A DNA stretch of 64,000 bases, taken from contig JAZKJV010010526.1 in NCBI GenBank assembly GCA_037367405.1, positions 1,080,501 to 1,144,500 of the forward strand. The letters are read 5' to 3'. Each line of letters opens with the position of its first letter. Position 1 is the stretch's first letter. Shown here piece after piece: positions 36,191 through 48,278 of this stretch. The DNA is from Ottelia alismoides (lineage: Eukaryota; Streptophyta; Magnoliopsida; Alismatales; Hydrocharitaceae). The notes beneath the pieces are model-generated. The model saw only the letters and a program-made list of their open reading frames with translations. It did no database searches and was not told where the DNA came from. The position numbers and the translations under genes were made by a program.

Positions 36191-36442
36191 ATCCTCAGGT
36201 GAAATATCTGAATAGTGTTCGATGCTATATATCTCCTCAAAAGGAAAAATATGCATGTATAGCTCCTCGTGCGGCTTGCCATGGAATCTCGCTAGCAATG
36301 ATACGTATTACGAGTCAATCAGAAAAGTCGATGAAATCAATGTAGAATCTGACTTCGCTCTTGAGTCATGTGTTGGCTGCTCAGTCTGCACTCTCATCTC
36401 AGCATCTTGTGGACCCATGTATACTAAATGATGTGATCTCTG

Positions 36443-36742
36443 CTAACTAGTCCCAATCCTCTGCCCAACTGCCACATGTGTAGTAGAAGGTTGACTCGAA
36501 GAGAACAACGTAGGATGGAGAGAATGAACGGTAGGAGACAAAGAAACACGAGGAATGAAATGTGAAGGTTCTCCAAGATTGGAATCAAACACAGAAAAGG
36601 AGGTAGGGTCAAGCTTTGGTTCGAAAAGAGAATTCTTTCGAACCGACCCAGGAGATACAAACAAAGATGAGAAAGACGACTCTCCAGTAACGGAGTCATG
36701 CCTAGGGAAGAACGGAGGACTCAACTTGGGCTCGAAATACAA
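36443..36742 (-). pseudogene. N-terminal ORF1 segment with internal repeat, element E
   Basis: 99 open codons, Ser/Pro/Phe-rich. The motif FEPKL followed by a DS..GE block occurs twice about 37 residues apart, a duplication of the same kind as in element D. The function of this N-terminal region is not known; it precedes the gag domain. Confidence 0.5.
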
Positions 36743-37152
36743 GTTGTATTGAACTGACCTAGATTGATGAGTAGGTGCATGGAAGCGGTGTCATGAGAGT
36801 CAACCTAAGAGACCTTGTGTGAATCATCATCACTGAAGAAACATAAAATGAAAAGAAAGGTGAGAAAAAGAAGATGGCTCCTCGTATCTACCTCGTTCTG
36901 CTCCTCAGCAGCAGGCTCCCAATGAACACCGATCTCCAAATACCTCAGTTGCTCAGCTCCCAAAGAATCCGACCTCGATACCTAGGCCATGCAACACAAT
37001 GCAAACACAAAAGTCATAACAAGATACAAAATAATTATGAGAGAAAAAGAAAAAAACTAGGAAACAATGCAACAAAATAAAAATAAGATGACGAAAAAGA
37101 GAGAAAAAGAAACTCTAAAACCTAAGGCTCTAATATCTACCCTAGCATTGCC

Positions 37153-37170
37153 TTCCCGGCAACGGCGCCA
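37153..37170 (-). promoter_or_regulatory. PBS of element E (tRNA-Asp type)
   Basis: The minus strand reads TGGCGCCGTTGCCGGGAA, one mismatch to the exact site, two bases from the LTR. Confidence 0.85.
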
Positions 37171-37172
37171 TA

Positions 37173-40100
37173 TGAAAAATACATATGGTCTGATGGTTCT
37201 AGAAGAAGAGACTATCGTTGTTGTGCTGGTTGGGTGAATGTACCATGAAAAGACTTTGTTTATATTATTTAAACTCCTAAACTAATGTGTATAGCAATAA
37301 GTACGAGTTTGTCGAACTCAGGGAGGCAAACTATGGAAATTAATTTACAAAGGTAGAGTGACTAAAGCAAATGGGAATCGTTAATTTTATTTATTTTTAA
37401 GGAATTTTTCATAATTTTGATTTGACTTTATGAATTTTATATTGTTTTTGTGATTTTATATACATATAAGTAAAGAAATATATGTATTATTTTTATATTT
37501 TTTATTTGATTTTTATTTTGTTATTTTTATATTCTTAATTTTATTTACTATTTTTATGAAGTTTTTATAGATTGAAAACTAGCCTTTATATTGAAAACAT
37601 GGATTTGTTTTTTATTTTAAAAAAGAAAATTAGGGAAAAAATATTTTTATTTTATTTTTATCAGAAAATAGATGAAAATATCTTTCCAACTAGTCATTGT
37701 ACATAATTTTATGATTTTTGTTGAATTAGTTATGAAGTTATGAAATTTTATGTAACTTTTGATTTTTTTTATTTTTTTTAATATTCAAATTTTATTTTTT
37801 TTGTTTTATATGTAAAATATAGTAAAATATATTGTAGGTAATTATTTAAGAATTTTTAAAAGTGTTTTTCTATTTTTATATATTTTATGTTTGTTGTATT
37901 TGTTGTATTTTTAGAATTTATTTAAAAGAAGAAAATATTTTTATTTTTCAATATACTAAGTATACTGTATATAGTATAAAACTAAGTATTTATATGTATT
38001 TTTATTATATTTTTACATTTTATTTTCTTTTAATATACATAATATGTATAGGGTTAATAAGGCTGCCACCGTTTTTATTTTTTGGAAAATATCACCATGT
38101 ATTTCCATTTATATATACCTCTTATATGTCATTTGAATTTCGTCAGAAATAGAGACTCATATGCCCTCCAACTAGAATAGGTCGATTACAGTAATGTTTA
38201 GACTATTAAAATTACATGTTCTGGAAGGCATATGAATCTCTATTTTTGAGGAAATTCGAATGACATATGGGAGGGATATATAAATGAATATACATGGTAA
38301 AATTTTACAAAAAAAATTAAAAATATGGAAAAAGGGGCAAGGGCAACCCCATTTTCCCTATGTACTATATATAATATAATGTATATGGGGGTGTTGTTGT
38401 AATAATATGGAAAAAAGGAAGTGGCATGTAAAATATCAAAAACTAGAAGGTCTATGCGTAATTTCACCAAGAAACATGTGCTCTCTCATATGCCTCAGTA
38501 GCAGGACCTATTATTGAATAGACAGAATTCAGAGGGTCAATCTGCAAAAACACCAGTAGAGCACGTGTTCCATCACATGTTTTCTCCAACTCGGAACATG
38601 TTCATAATATAATGAAGAACTAGGATCCATATGCAAATACCCCAAAAAATCTGTAGATCCTCACGTGACGCGTACTTGAGATGTAAGCGATGGGGCGGCA
38701 TGGCATTGGAAGCTGACGCATGGTGGATTGACATCCGCATGATCAAATCTGATCGAGCGACTCTTGTATATTCTGGAAGCAGGCGACTATTGTTCCCCCT
38801 TTGTAATCTGTAGGCGACAGATATTTTTCGATCAGAAGCGGCTGAGGTTCACGGGCACGACAGTGGATGGTCAGTGCTCAAGGTGACAGAGCTTCGTGGC
38901 ATTGATGAAAGCATCATTCTCGATCAGATCTCTAGATCTTGGATGGTATTAACGAACTATGATATTGCTCTAGTTCTTCAAATGCAGATGGTTCATTTAT
39001 GATGATGCGTAGATGCAAATCGTTTTTTATGCATAATGTTACGCTTTCAGACAAAGTTATTCACAATCAAATCTCATCAGTTCTCCATGTACTTGTTGAT
39101 GAACAACGATTAAAGGATGATTTGTCTCCTCGATTTAACTCATGCTAATGCATATCTCCTTATTGTTGCTCGAATCAGGTAGGGCTCTTCAATCCCAGAT
39201 GCAGGTGTACTTCGTTTGGCTCCAGATTGTGTAAGAGTTTTACGAAACATCCGATGAACTTCAACGCTCGAGGTTCAGGAATTGATCGATGCTTGATGGC
39301 ACTGGTGACTGGCCTTCAACCGTCAGATACTCGATCTCAATTTTTTCTACAAAGGCTTGAGATTGATGCTCTGTTGTTGGTGTCTCAGCACTTCGACTTG
39401 CAGATAGTGCTGATGACCTGCAAACGAGATGATAGAATCTGGGAACAAAACCTCAACCAAACGTTACTTGTAGACAGTATCCATAAGTGAAGGTTGTACG
39501 AGAGGCACATGTAGATGTGATGGACTCGTGCCTGAGCTCTGACCATCATGTGTGGTCGGAGATGATAGATCATGAGGAGATATCACAACAATGAAGATGA
39601 TTTGAAGATGAGGATTGAGAAGACAAGGGAAGATGGGTTGTAGAGGAGAATGAAGTAAGAGATGAGATCAGAGGAAGAGATTTTAACCTGGATCTAACGT
39701 GGATTGATTTGGATTTTTGTGACAAAGCTTGGAGGAATTCCATGGCCGTGGCCTGCAATGCGCAGTGATGTGGAAGCTGTCCATGGCGAACCGGAGCGTC
39801 AATGCCATCGAGTCGATCTTGACTTCCCTTTCCTCTTTCTCCTCGCTTCAACGGAGATGAAGACCGTTGTCACTCTCGAATCTCTGAGCGTAGAGATTCT
39901 AATGGAGGATGGATGGAACTCGGAAGGGTTGACGGGATTAAATAGAAGAGGAGCTCAGAGAGGCTTGGAGAGCACAGAAGGAGAGGGCCAACGACCCAAT
40001 GGCCAGGCCATTGGGTCTATTGGGTAGATGAAGGAAGAATGAGGGAGCATGGAAGAAGAAGAGGCTAGGAGAAGAGGAACGATGAAGGAAAGGAGGAAGA

Positions 40101-41384
40101 AAGGGGGAAGAGAGAAGGAGGGAGAGAAAATAAAAAATAAAAAGTGATTATAATAATTAAATTAATTGAATTAGTAAATGATTAAAATAATATATAAATA
40201 TAAATAATTTAATTATTAATTTTAATTAAATAAATAATTAAATTTAAATAGTTAAATAAATATATAAATTATAGGTATATATACTTATATAATTAAATAT
40301 TTAGTAATTTTTATTTTATTTTATTTTATTTTATTTTAATAATATAACAATAATAAAAAATAACAATATAATAAATAACTAAAATTAAATAGGATAAAAT
40401 TAAGATATATTGTACAATTTATACCAATAGGGTCCAAAACCTACTTTTTGTATATTAACTTCAGTTTTATTGAAATCACTTTTATTTGATAGATAATTTT
40501 ATAAAACGAACTTTTAAAGTAGAACGCCCAATTCAGAGTTAATACGGCCGAGTTATGAGGTTCAGAAGTTTGGCTTTATGGCTTTTTTAATTTTGGGATT
40601 TATTAGCAATTATTTATAAATCATTTTAAATTATTTCTAATTTTTTTATTGAATTTTTATAAATACCTTAAAAAAGAATTAAGTTAAACGGGATTAAGAT
40701 AATTAAATAAATAATATAGAAGAATTATATACATAGAATATATATACAAAGGGGTCCAAACACCCAAACTCACACATTTTATTCTAATATTTTTTGGTAT
40801 TTTTAATAAATAAAATTAATTATACAACGAAGTTTGAAAGTGAGTTTGGTCAATTTGGAGTTTTTTATAAATATTTATGAACCTTAGAAGTTGGCTTTTT
40901 GGGCTTTTTAGGTTCATCATAGTTATTTATTTATACATTAAATAATTTTTCTGATATTTTTATAAAAATAATATATATATATATATATTATAGAATAATT
41001 CCATGAAGGATATATTTTTGTTTGAGATTTATTGAATGATAAATAAACTAGGTGAACATATGTAGAAGGTGAGAAATGTGTGAATGTACATTTGTGATCT
41101 TGATTTTCAGACATTTTTATATATTAGGATCCTTATCTCCTCTTACTTATTTATTTCGTTGACCACGTCAATAATGACATGATCTCGGGGTTAGGATCAG
41201 TCTGTACTATTCCATATCTACATCTTTCTTTTCTTTTCTTTTTCTTTTTTTTATTATTTTATTTTAGATAAAATAAGTGCTAAATATATAATGTTTACAA
41301 ATATTGTTAGAATGTTAATTAGTGACAATTAGTGAATATTTACTAAGGATTTTAGCCAAAATAAAACGAATCATGGATTCATCA
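37173..41384 (-). repeat. 5' LTR of element E
   Basis: 4212 bp, plus-strand ends TGAAAAATAC and GATTCATCA. It holds a ~300-bp foldback (38048-38361), a GC-richer block (38550-40110) and an AT-rich remainder resembling the ends of the C, D and G LTRs, for example TATCTCCTCTTACTTATT near 41130 followed by a GTTGACCACGTC-like block. Confidence 0.8.
38048..38361. repeat. Long inverted repeat (foldback) inside E's LTR
   Basis: The arms at 38048-38170 and 38223-38361 are inverted copies, about 80% identical by eye, around a ~52-bp loop. For example CATATGCCCTCCA on the left faces TGGAAGGCATATG on the right. Translating the arms in opposite directions gives matching peptides (FIYTSYMSFEFRQK and FIYPSHMSFEFPQK), which confirms the symmetry; neither is likely a real protein. 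It could be an inserted MITE or a rearrangement of LTR sequence. Confidence 0.85.
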
Positions 41385-43311
41385 ATAGGTTATGTATGTG
41401 TATTCTCAGTGAGCATATCACTGATGCGCTCTATGGGAAGAACAGGCTCCAAATTATTGATCCGATCCAAATAATTTGGTCCAATCAACTGAATGACCTT
41501 TAAAAACCTGATGAGCATGAGCATGGATTTCATATCTGAGATTAAGAATGTACTTTAATAGTACATATAAATAATAAAATGCTTAAATTTAAAATTATTT
41601 GATTAAGGCCTTTTTAATCAAATTAATCTTCTCTTTGCAACTTTGAAAAGTTCATTCCCTTGTCAAATTTCAAAGCAAGAGATATACTCATTGTTATAAC
41701 ACTAGCATAATCTGGGATCTCCTTACCTTTGTTACATCCCAATAATATGAGAAACTACAACTCAAATAAAAAGAAGAGGGAAGCCATTCCGCCTTGCACG
41801 TCTAACTTGCTTTTCCTAATTCGGTCTTTAACACCCGAGCCCACCACCTCTAAGGTGATGTCGACATATTGTTAATTGAATGAATTGTCAACAGGAATAG
41901 AACTCACTATGCACAATCCAATATCACCACAATTATATGAGGAGCAATATTGGGGTCACTACACATATAGCCATACTCTTTCAAGAAACAAAGAGCCCAA
42001 TCCATGTGTGCTTGTATGTTGGATCTATCATTTCGGATAGATGTCTCCAACATACAATCCATGACGACAAAATCCTTTTCCTTGATGGGAGACCATGGAT
42101 GTCATTTATATGATCTCCCATATCTCATTCAAATTTTAATTAATTAGTATGAATCACATTCACATAATTAATTATTCCAAGGGAATTACATCTTTATACA
42201 TAAAATAGTGTTTATTTTAATAATATCTAATTAATTTAATCATATTAAATTAATTAACAATCCAATTCAACTAACAAATAATTTGGGTTTGCTTGATATT
42301 ACTATATAGTATATACCCTCACATTTGTACAATTGTATTATTCCAATTAGTTGATTAAAGTACATAGAGACTTCTCATGCTATCCATACTTGAAACGGAT
42401 CAAGCCAGGTCGGACAGATTATGCTAACAGGGAGAGCTTCAACCATTGTGTGGGGTACCAATTAAATAACCCATTAGCATATCTACGGCCTAGACACTAT
42501 CACCAAATCAATGCAAGACAACATAATTGGTACAAACTGTAGTTAGAGGTTTTATCTATCACAAGCTCTTGATGACTGGAACAATGCATATATAGTAATC
42601 ACTCAAAAATCTTGAGCATCTTAAAATATTTTTAAATATACTAAATTTTTAGTCATGTCAAGCAAACATATTTTGCATGTAAAAGTTGACCGACAACTAT
42701 TACAGTTAAACTAGATTTTCGTCATGAAATAATCATTTAATGATGATTGATGTTTAATAAGATAACTCCATAAATATTAAGAATTAATTAATAATGACAA
42801 ATTCATAATTTTCTTGATTTACATTGAACGGTAAACACATTAAGAAAGTAATCATGATGATCCAATCATCATCCGACCCATCTCCACTAAATATGGAATA
42901 TCTAGGGCAAATAGAGTTAGAATCATGCAAAATAAATTCGAATATTTTGTTGTTTTAGTTTTCTTCTTAATTAAAGTGTTTATTTCATATTTCATGGCTG
43001 GAAAAAAGTAATTAAAAATAATTTGCAGATCCATGAATACATGCAAAAATAATGTCAACGCGGAACTATTCGAATTTTAATTTAGGCACTTTTGGGCCAA
43101 CAATTGGCTACTATTTTGGGGATATATTTAGACATTCAGAATAAATTTAATTATCCAAAAATTCTTTCAAACATTGCATAAATAGGAGCTTTCATTTTAA
43201 TGAAAAACAATTCAAATATTGCATCTTATGCAAAACAACGATTCCCCTTGCAACTGATATAAGAAACCTTGTTCTTGTACAGTTTGGATCACATCCAAGA
43301 TCGTTCACCAA
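41385..43311 (-). other. Probable interior of element H, no recognisable gene
   Basis: AT-rich, no credible ORF. A minus-strand stretch of ~40 codons near 41390-41510 is open but not recognised. A GTATGTTGGA/TCCAACATAC stem-loop lies at 42015-42056. The segment lies between the E insertion and the PBS-like site at 43312, where gag of a minus-strand copia element would begin; it may be degenerate or a non-coding large derivative. Confidence 0.4.
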
Positions 43312-43324
43312 GGCTCTAATACTA
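43312..43324 (-). promoter_or_regulatory. Probable PBS of element H (initiator tRNA-Met type)
   Basis: The plus strand reads GGCTCTAATACTA; the usual complement of the tRNA-iMet PBS is GGCTCTGATACCA, so 11 of 13 match. It sits 2 bp from a TG that starts the LTR, as in plant Ty1/copia elements. Confidence 0.6.
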
Positions 43325-43892
43325 GTTGAATACAAAGATTTTGGCCTTATCACATCACGGAACCATGAAGATCACATCACATGAGATCAAGAGCAAATAG
43401 TCATACTAGTAGCTCGGGGCATCAAAATTTAAAAATTAAATAGATGAAACCACATGATATGGGAACATTTATCATATCATTCATGAATATCACAAACAAG
43501 TAATCAGATTACCTCTTGAAGTGTGTTTGCAATCACGTATGTCTCTAAGCAAAGAGACCTCTTTCCTCAAGTCCGATCCGACGAAGGATGCACGCACGGG
43601 CGAGTGGATGAGATGTGTGCTTCCTATAATCTGAGTTGAATATACAAGCGCAGAATCTCCTGATTTCATCGCACAAAATCAAGGGACTTCCTCGCAAGAA
43701 AGATGCACCGAAGAAGGCAAAGATCAACGAGTAGTTGATCCGACAACACAACGGCATCACGACGATTGCAGAGCTCTCTAGGTCAATATGGTGGATGGTC
43801 ACAATATTGAGAGAGGGGGCATGTATGAGAATAAGGAGAGAGTTTTTGCTCTTGCAATTGTTGTTGTTAAGAAAGAGCAATGACTTGCCTTT

Positions 43893-43900
43893 CTTTTATA
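43893..43900 (-). promoter_or_regulatory. TATA box in the H LTR
   Basis: The minus strand reads TATAAAAG followed by AAAGGCAAG, with a CAACAACAA-like run about 35 bp downstream suited to a transcript start and leader. Confidence 0.5.
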
Positions 43901-45150
43901 CCATATTGGATATCTATGTATCCCAATCCATGGGCACACAATAATCAATTATCTAAATTTATTTTGTGCTTTCAATCAATAGACATGATTTTGTTGCACA
44001 AATTTGCAATAGCAAATAATTAATGTAAAATCAATATGTTGTAAATAATATACAACACATTCAATTTAATTCAAATCAATATCATGTGGAAATAAAGAAA
44101 AGAGAACAAGCCTCCTTCACTTAATAGAGTGGAGGACCATATATGGAGTAGGAATTCATGGCCGTCCACCCTCTTAAAGGGGGAAGGTGGCTCTCTTCTT
44201 CCTTAAATGAGAGATATAGTATCTCTCCAAATATTCTACATGTGCAACAAATTTTATTGCAAAATTACTCATCAAAATAATTCCAAAATATTTGCGATGA
44301 TTCTAATCATGCCATTAATAATTATGAATCATATTCATACATCCAATATAAAATCTAGAATGTATTTATAATTAATTATTCATTGTGAGTCCAATTCACA
44401 TTAATGTTTGATTTGCAAATATTATATAAAATTAAATCTCTCCATCCTAATATAAATGGTATTTATAATATTTATGCTCATTATGGATAATGATATCCAC
44501 ATTAATCATATCCTTGATAATTAAATCATATTTAATTTTCTTGATAACTATTCTCATGTATCCAAATAACATGAATCTTACTCATATTATTAATGATAAT
44601 TAAATCACATTTAGTTATCAAATTCCTAATTCCCAGATATATCATCAATAATGGAATTATTCTTGAACTCTTTTAAGAATAACATGCTTTCTCCGTAGAT
44701 ACTTGGAGATAAGGATAGGGCGATCGTACATTCCATGTACATTGACTTGGATTGAGATCATATCTCAAATCCATATCTCGGAGAACTCTCAAGGATATTT
44801 GATTGAATCAAACGGTAAATCTAATCTTCTCGTTGCATGTGAATCACATTCAGATCAATGTCCAACATCTGGACAAAGATTAGGTTACTAATCTACTGAG
44901 AGGAGTCACTAAAATCGAAACATGTTTCGTCACTCATTCGGAACGGAAGTGCCATGGTTATATAATAATTTACGATGACATAACCCTCGAGTATTCATAA
45001 TACCCATACATCCTGCATACTGGAAGACCTAGAATAAACCTGAAGTTTTATATTATATTTAGATTATCTTCTTCAGGCTTTTATCTATAAGTTTCTCATT
45101 CGATCATCGGCAGTTGATATCGATCATATGCTTTACAAAAATCATATATC

Positions 45151-45690
45151 ATACCTACAAATTCTTATCATGCTTCCAAAGCAAGATGACCATGCATGAA
45201 TATGATCGGTCCCAATACCTCATGAGTGGGCTCATGTCTTCTGGTTCAATAGTGAACATGCATGATCTCTTTGAGAGACTGGATTACTCATATGCACTCA
45301 TATGCACATCAGCTCGTCAGTGTATGGACCTCCATTAGGTCATCAACCTAATAGTTATACATACTTAAACATATAGCAATACATATGTCTCTGGTCAGAG
45401 GATGTGTGCCTATATCGTGACAGCATATGATATAGGTCTCATATATTGGGACCTACAAATTCTTTAAGTCTTCTGATTCAGTAGTGAACATGTACGATCC
45501 CTTTGAGAGATCATATTACTCATATGCCTCATATGGACACCAGCTTGCCGGTGTATAGACCTTGATTAGGTTATCAACCTAATGATCTGCCTAATGTACA
45601 TACCTAGACCTATAGTAATACATCTGTCTTCGGTCAAAGGATGTGTGCCTATATTGTGATAGTATAAGACATAGGTCTTGGTTATCTCGA
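45151..45690. repeat. Imperfect tandem duplication inside the H LTR
   Basis: Two units, 45238-45439 and 45470-45679, align with offset ~232: both contain AGTGAACATG, TTTGAGAGA, ATTACTCATATGC, TAGGTNATCAACCTAAT and GGATGTGTGCCTATAT. The flanking ACCTACAAATTCTT (45153 and 45451) repeats too, so the second unit has lost ~65 bp at its start. Confidence 0.85.
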
Positions 45691-46104
45691 TCTTGTTAAG
45701 TCAACTCTTTGACCTTACTTATCTGACACCTCCGAATCTCAATTCCTATGTAGAGGACATGCACGAAGAGGTCGGTCGGATATCTGACTTTAAAGAAGGA
45801 TTGCCACATCCTTCTCAAACTAGAGATCACCTCTTAAAAATCATTTGACAATACTTGACGAGTCCTCAATTTAATACTTTAGGTATAACCTAAGCATCAA
45901 CCTCTATGATTTAACCATTGAATCAACAAATGTATGATTAATAAAATTGTAATCATACATAACCCTAATTGTACTAAAGAACTTTATAAGTGTATTCATT
46001 CATTTAATCTCATATAAGGAGTGAAATAATCCAATAACCTTTATTGATATATCAAAGATTACAATAACATTTATTGTAGGAATAGTTTGCCTCGGGAGCC
46101 AACA

Positions 46105-47950
46105 ACTTTACTTTACCATGAAGAGGCACTATCTGGGGAAAGGGAGATGGGGGAGCGTCGTCCTTAACCATCATTTATATATTGGGTTTGGTGTTCTCCT
46201 CGGCTTTTGCTTCTCATTTATGTGTTTCTTCTTGTTAGAGATGCAGTGCTTAGGGTATACATGTACACTCATACTCTCTTATCTGTATATATTTTTTAAC
46301 TTTGTAGATGTATTTCTTTCTTATATTGACTTAGTAAAAAATAAATATACAAACATTTCTTGTTATAAATTGAACATATTAAACTTCCATATTGACGGTT
46401 GTGGAAAATTAGCATACACTTCATATGTTAAATAAGATTACGGTGAAATTTCATATGTAAGTCAGTTTAGAAGCCGATACGGTCTATTAAGAAAAATATG
46501 TTCATCTTGTCTTTCAACTCAGTTTTGTGATGTCTGGGATGTTGTGTGTCTTGCTTTTAAGGGATTGCAGGGTGCTTTTATATCTCATTAAACCTATTTT
46601 TCCTTTCTCAATTAGCGTTTGGCTTGCCTTACTATTATTAGTTGATAAGTATCCATGGAATGAAGGAATGTTCGGATCTTCCCATTGACTATGGATTTTT
46701 ATTTCTAATTAATCATCTATCACAAATTATTAGTTCATTGTTGAACATCCAAATAAGCTCTTCTCGAAAGATGATTTAGAAGGAAATAAGCAGACAACTG
46801 CATCGTTCTCCCTAAACATCAAACCCTACAATGTAATGACTATGCATGTCTTACTTTTCATCCTTCTCACATGGAATTCGGAGTTTCTTACCTCAATTCA
46901 TCTTTATTTCTAAGTAAAAAGTTTTTTTGGAAATTTGTTCATATTTTAAATCTGACCAGATTCCATATACGATTGAATTTCATACCTTCCTGAAAACCCT
47001 TAACTTATTAGTAATAATAAAGGCATTATATTACATTACTAAAAACTTAGAATATAACGTGCATAGTGTTCATCACATAAGATCCTAATCCACACATATG
47101 CGTTCATAAAAACGGGAGAGCTACATAATTTAAATTGGATTTAAATGAAATTCTTACCTCTATCAATCTATAAAATTTGGAATAAAGAACAATTATCTTA
47201 ACTGTTAAAAATAAAGGAAATTTATCACTTGATCAAAATTGGTGTGTGGTAACAAATATCTTATTAGTGTATCTTTTGTTTAAATGTATAAGAATGAATG
47301 TTATTTGTTATTCAATATTTAAATTCAAAATGATCGTAATATTGATAGCAGTGAATCATATACCAACTGACATCCAACGACTACTAGTACAATTTTCTGA
47401 TGAAAAAGTTAATGAATAAACATCACTTTTTTATCATTTAGCAACGAATATAACATTAATTAGTAATTACAAGAATAAAAGATAAATTTACAAAGATTGG
47501 TATTCATTATTATATATTTAACATCGCAAGAATTACAAATGAACATCCAAACTATCCATTGTTGTAGAATAATTTTGTTGTAGTGTGCATGTATATGGTT
47601 ATTGTGTAAGATCCCCATCCATGCGACGAATAATGAAATATCTATATTGCAGAAGTAACCAGTTATGTATCACATGGTTAAATGAAATCATATATCTTAG
47701 TAAATTTGATAGCGCTATGTTAATCCATAAAGTTAGCTTTACATTTATTATAATCGTAAAGTGCTTGGAAAATGGTATAGATATAGGAAAAATGGTATAG
47801 ATATGGGAAATAAATCATAACTTAATGCCTTTTAAAACCTGTTATAATGGATAATAGATTTGAAGCTTTATTTTTTAATACAAAATATTAAGCATCAGAT
47901 TAAGTGGACTTGACTTTTAAACTTTTGAAAAGTTGTAGATGAGTGGAAAA
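46105..47950. other. AT-rich intergenic region upstream of the PGIP-like gene
   Basis: No gene is supported. A 105-codon plus-strand frame at 46118-46435 is hydrophobic and Phe/Leu-rich because of its T-rich composition and has no family resemblance, so I treat it as chance. A 20-bp unit (GGAAAATGGTATAGATAT) is tandemly duplicated at 47767-47809. Confidence 0.5.
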
Positions 47951-48210
47951 CATAGTGAAAATCATTATCTAACCTAACATTAGGTAGTCCTGGTGGCGAA
48001 GTTTGATTTTGATTGGGGGGTTCTATCCCCTGCTGGCCCTTTGTCTCCATCCGCGGGAGGGGCATGTTTTGCCATACCCGGCGAGCACACCCAAAGTGAA
48101 GCCCTTTATCCACTAGATGGTCGCAATCTGGGGCTCCGTCCCACAGATCACAACGGGAGTTTTCTCAACAACTTCGAATATATAAACACCAATCTCCCCA
48201 TCCCACAGCC

Positions 48211-48218
48211 TATAAATA
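48211..48218 (+). promoter_or_regulatory. TATA box of the PGIP-like gene
   Basis: TATAAATA lies 61 bp upstream of the start codon at 48279, giving an expected start near 48243 and a ~35-nt leader. A second candidate, TATATAAAC, is at 48179-48187. Upstream (47990-48150) the composition changes to GC-rich, a promoter-proximal pattern. Confidence 0.65.
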
Positions 48219-48278
48219 CATCATATCATCATCAGACATCAACCCTACCTCCATACATTCTCCCCTCGCATCTCAGAG

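Larger units (their letters stand above)
34158..41384 (-). mobile_element. Element E: 5' part of an Athila-type element, cut by D
   Basis: Right to left: 5' LTR, a PBS matching tRNA-Asp at 17 of 18 positions, leader, N-terminal ORF1 remnant, gag domain remnant, protease; then element D. Its pol lies outside the window. The candidate right-hand target duplication is ATAGG (41385-41389). Confidence 0.78.
43327..46104 (-). repeat. Probable Ty1/copia-type LTR (element H)
   Basis: On the minus strand it starts TGTTGGCTCC and ends TTTGTATTCA, standard TG...CA ends next to the tRNA-Met-type PBS. At 2.8 kb it is long for copia, partly because of an internal ~230-300 bp duplication. Only one LTR is in the window, so the assignment rests on the ends, the PBS and the internal promoter. 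Confidence 0.55.

Noticed and set aside
37862..38470. Two opposed ORFs with similar ends (37862-38152 + and 38240-38470 -)
   Set aside because: Their similarity comes from the foldback arms, not from protein coding.
46118..46435. 105-codon hydrophobic ORF upstream of the PGIP-like gene
   Set aside because: T-rich DNA gives Phe/Leu-rich translations by chance; no promoter arrangement or family resemblance.
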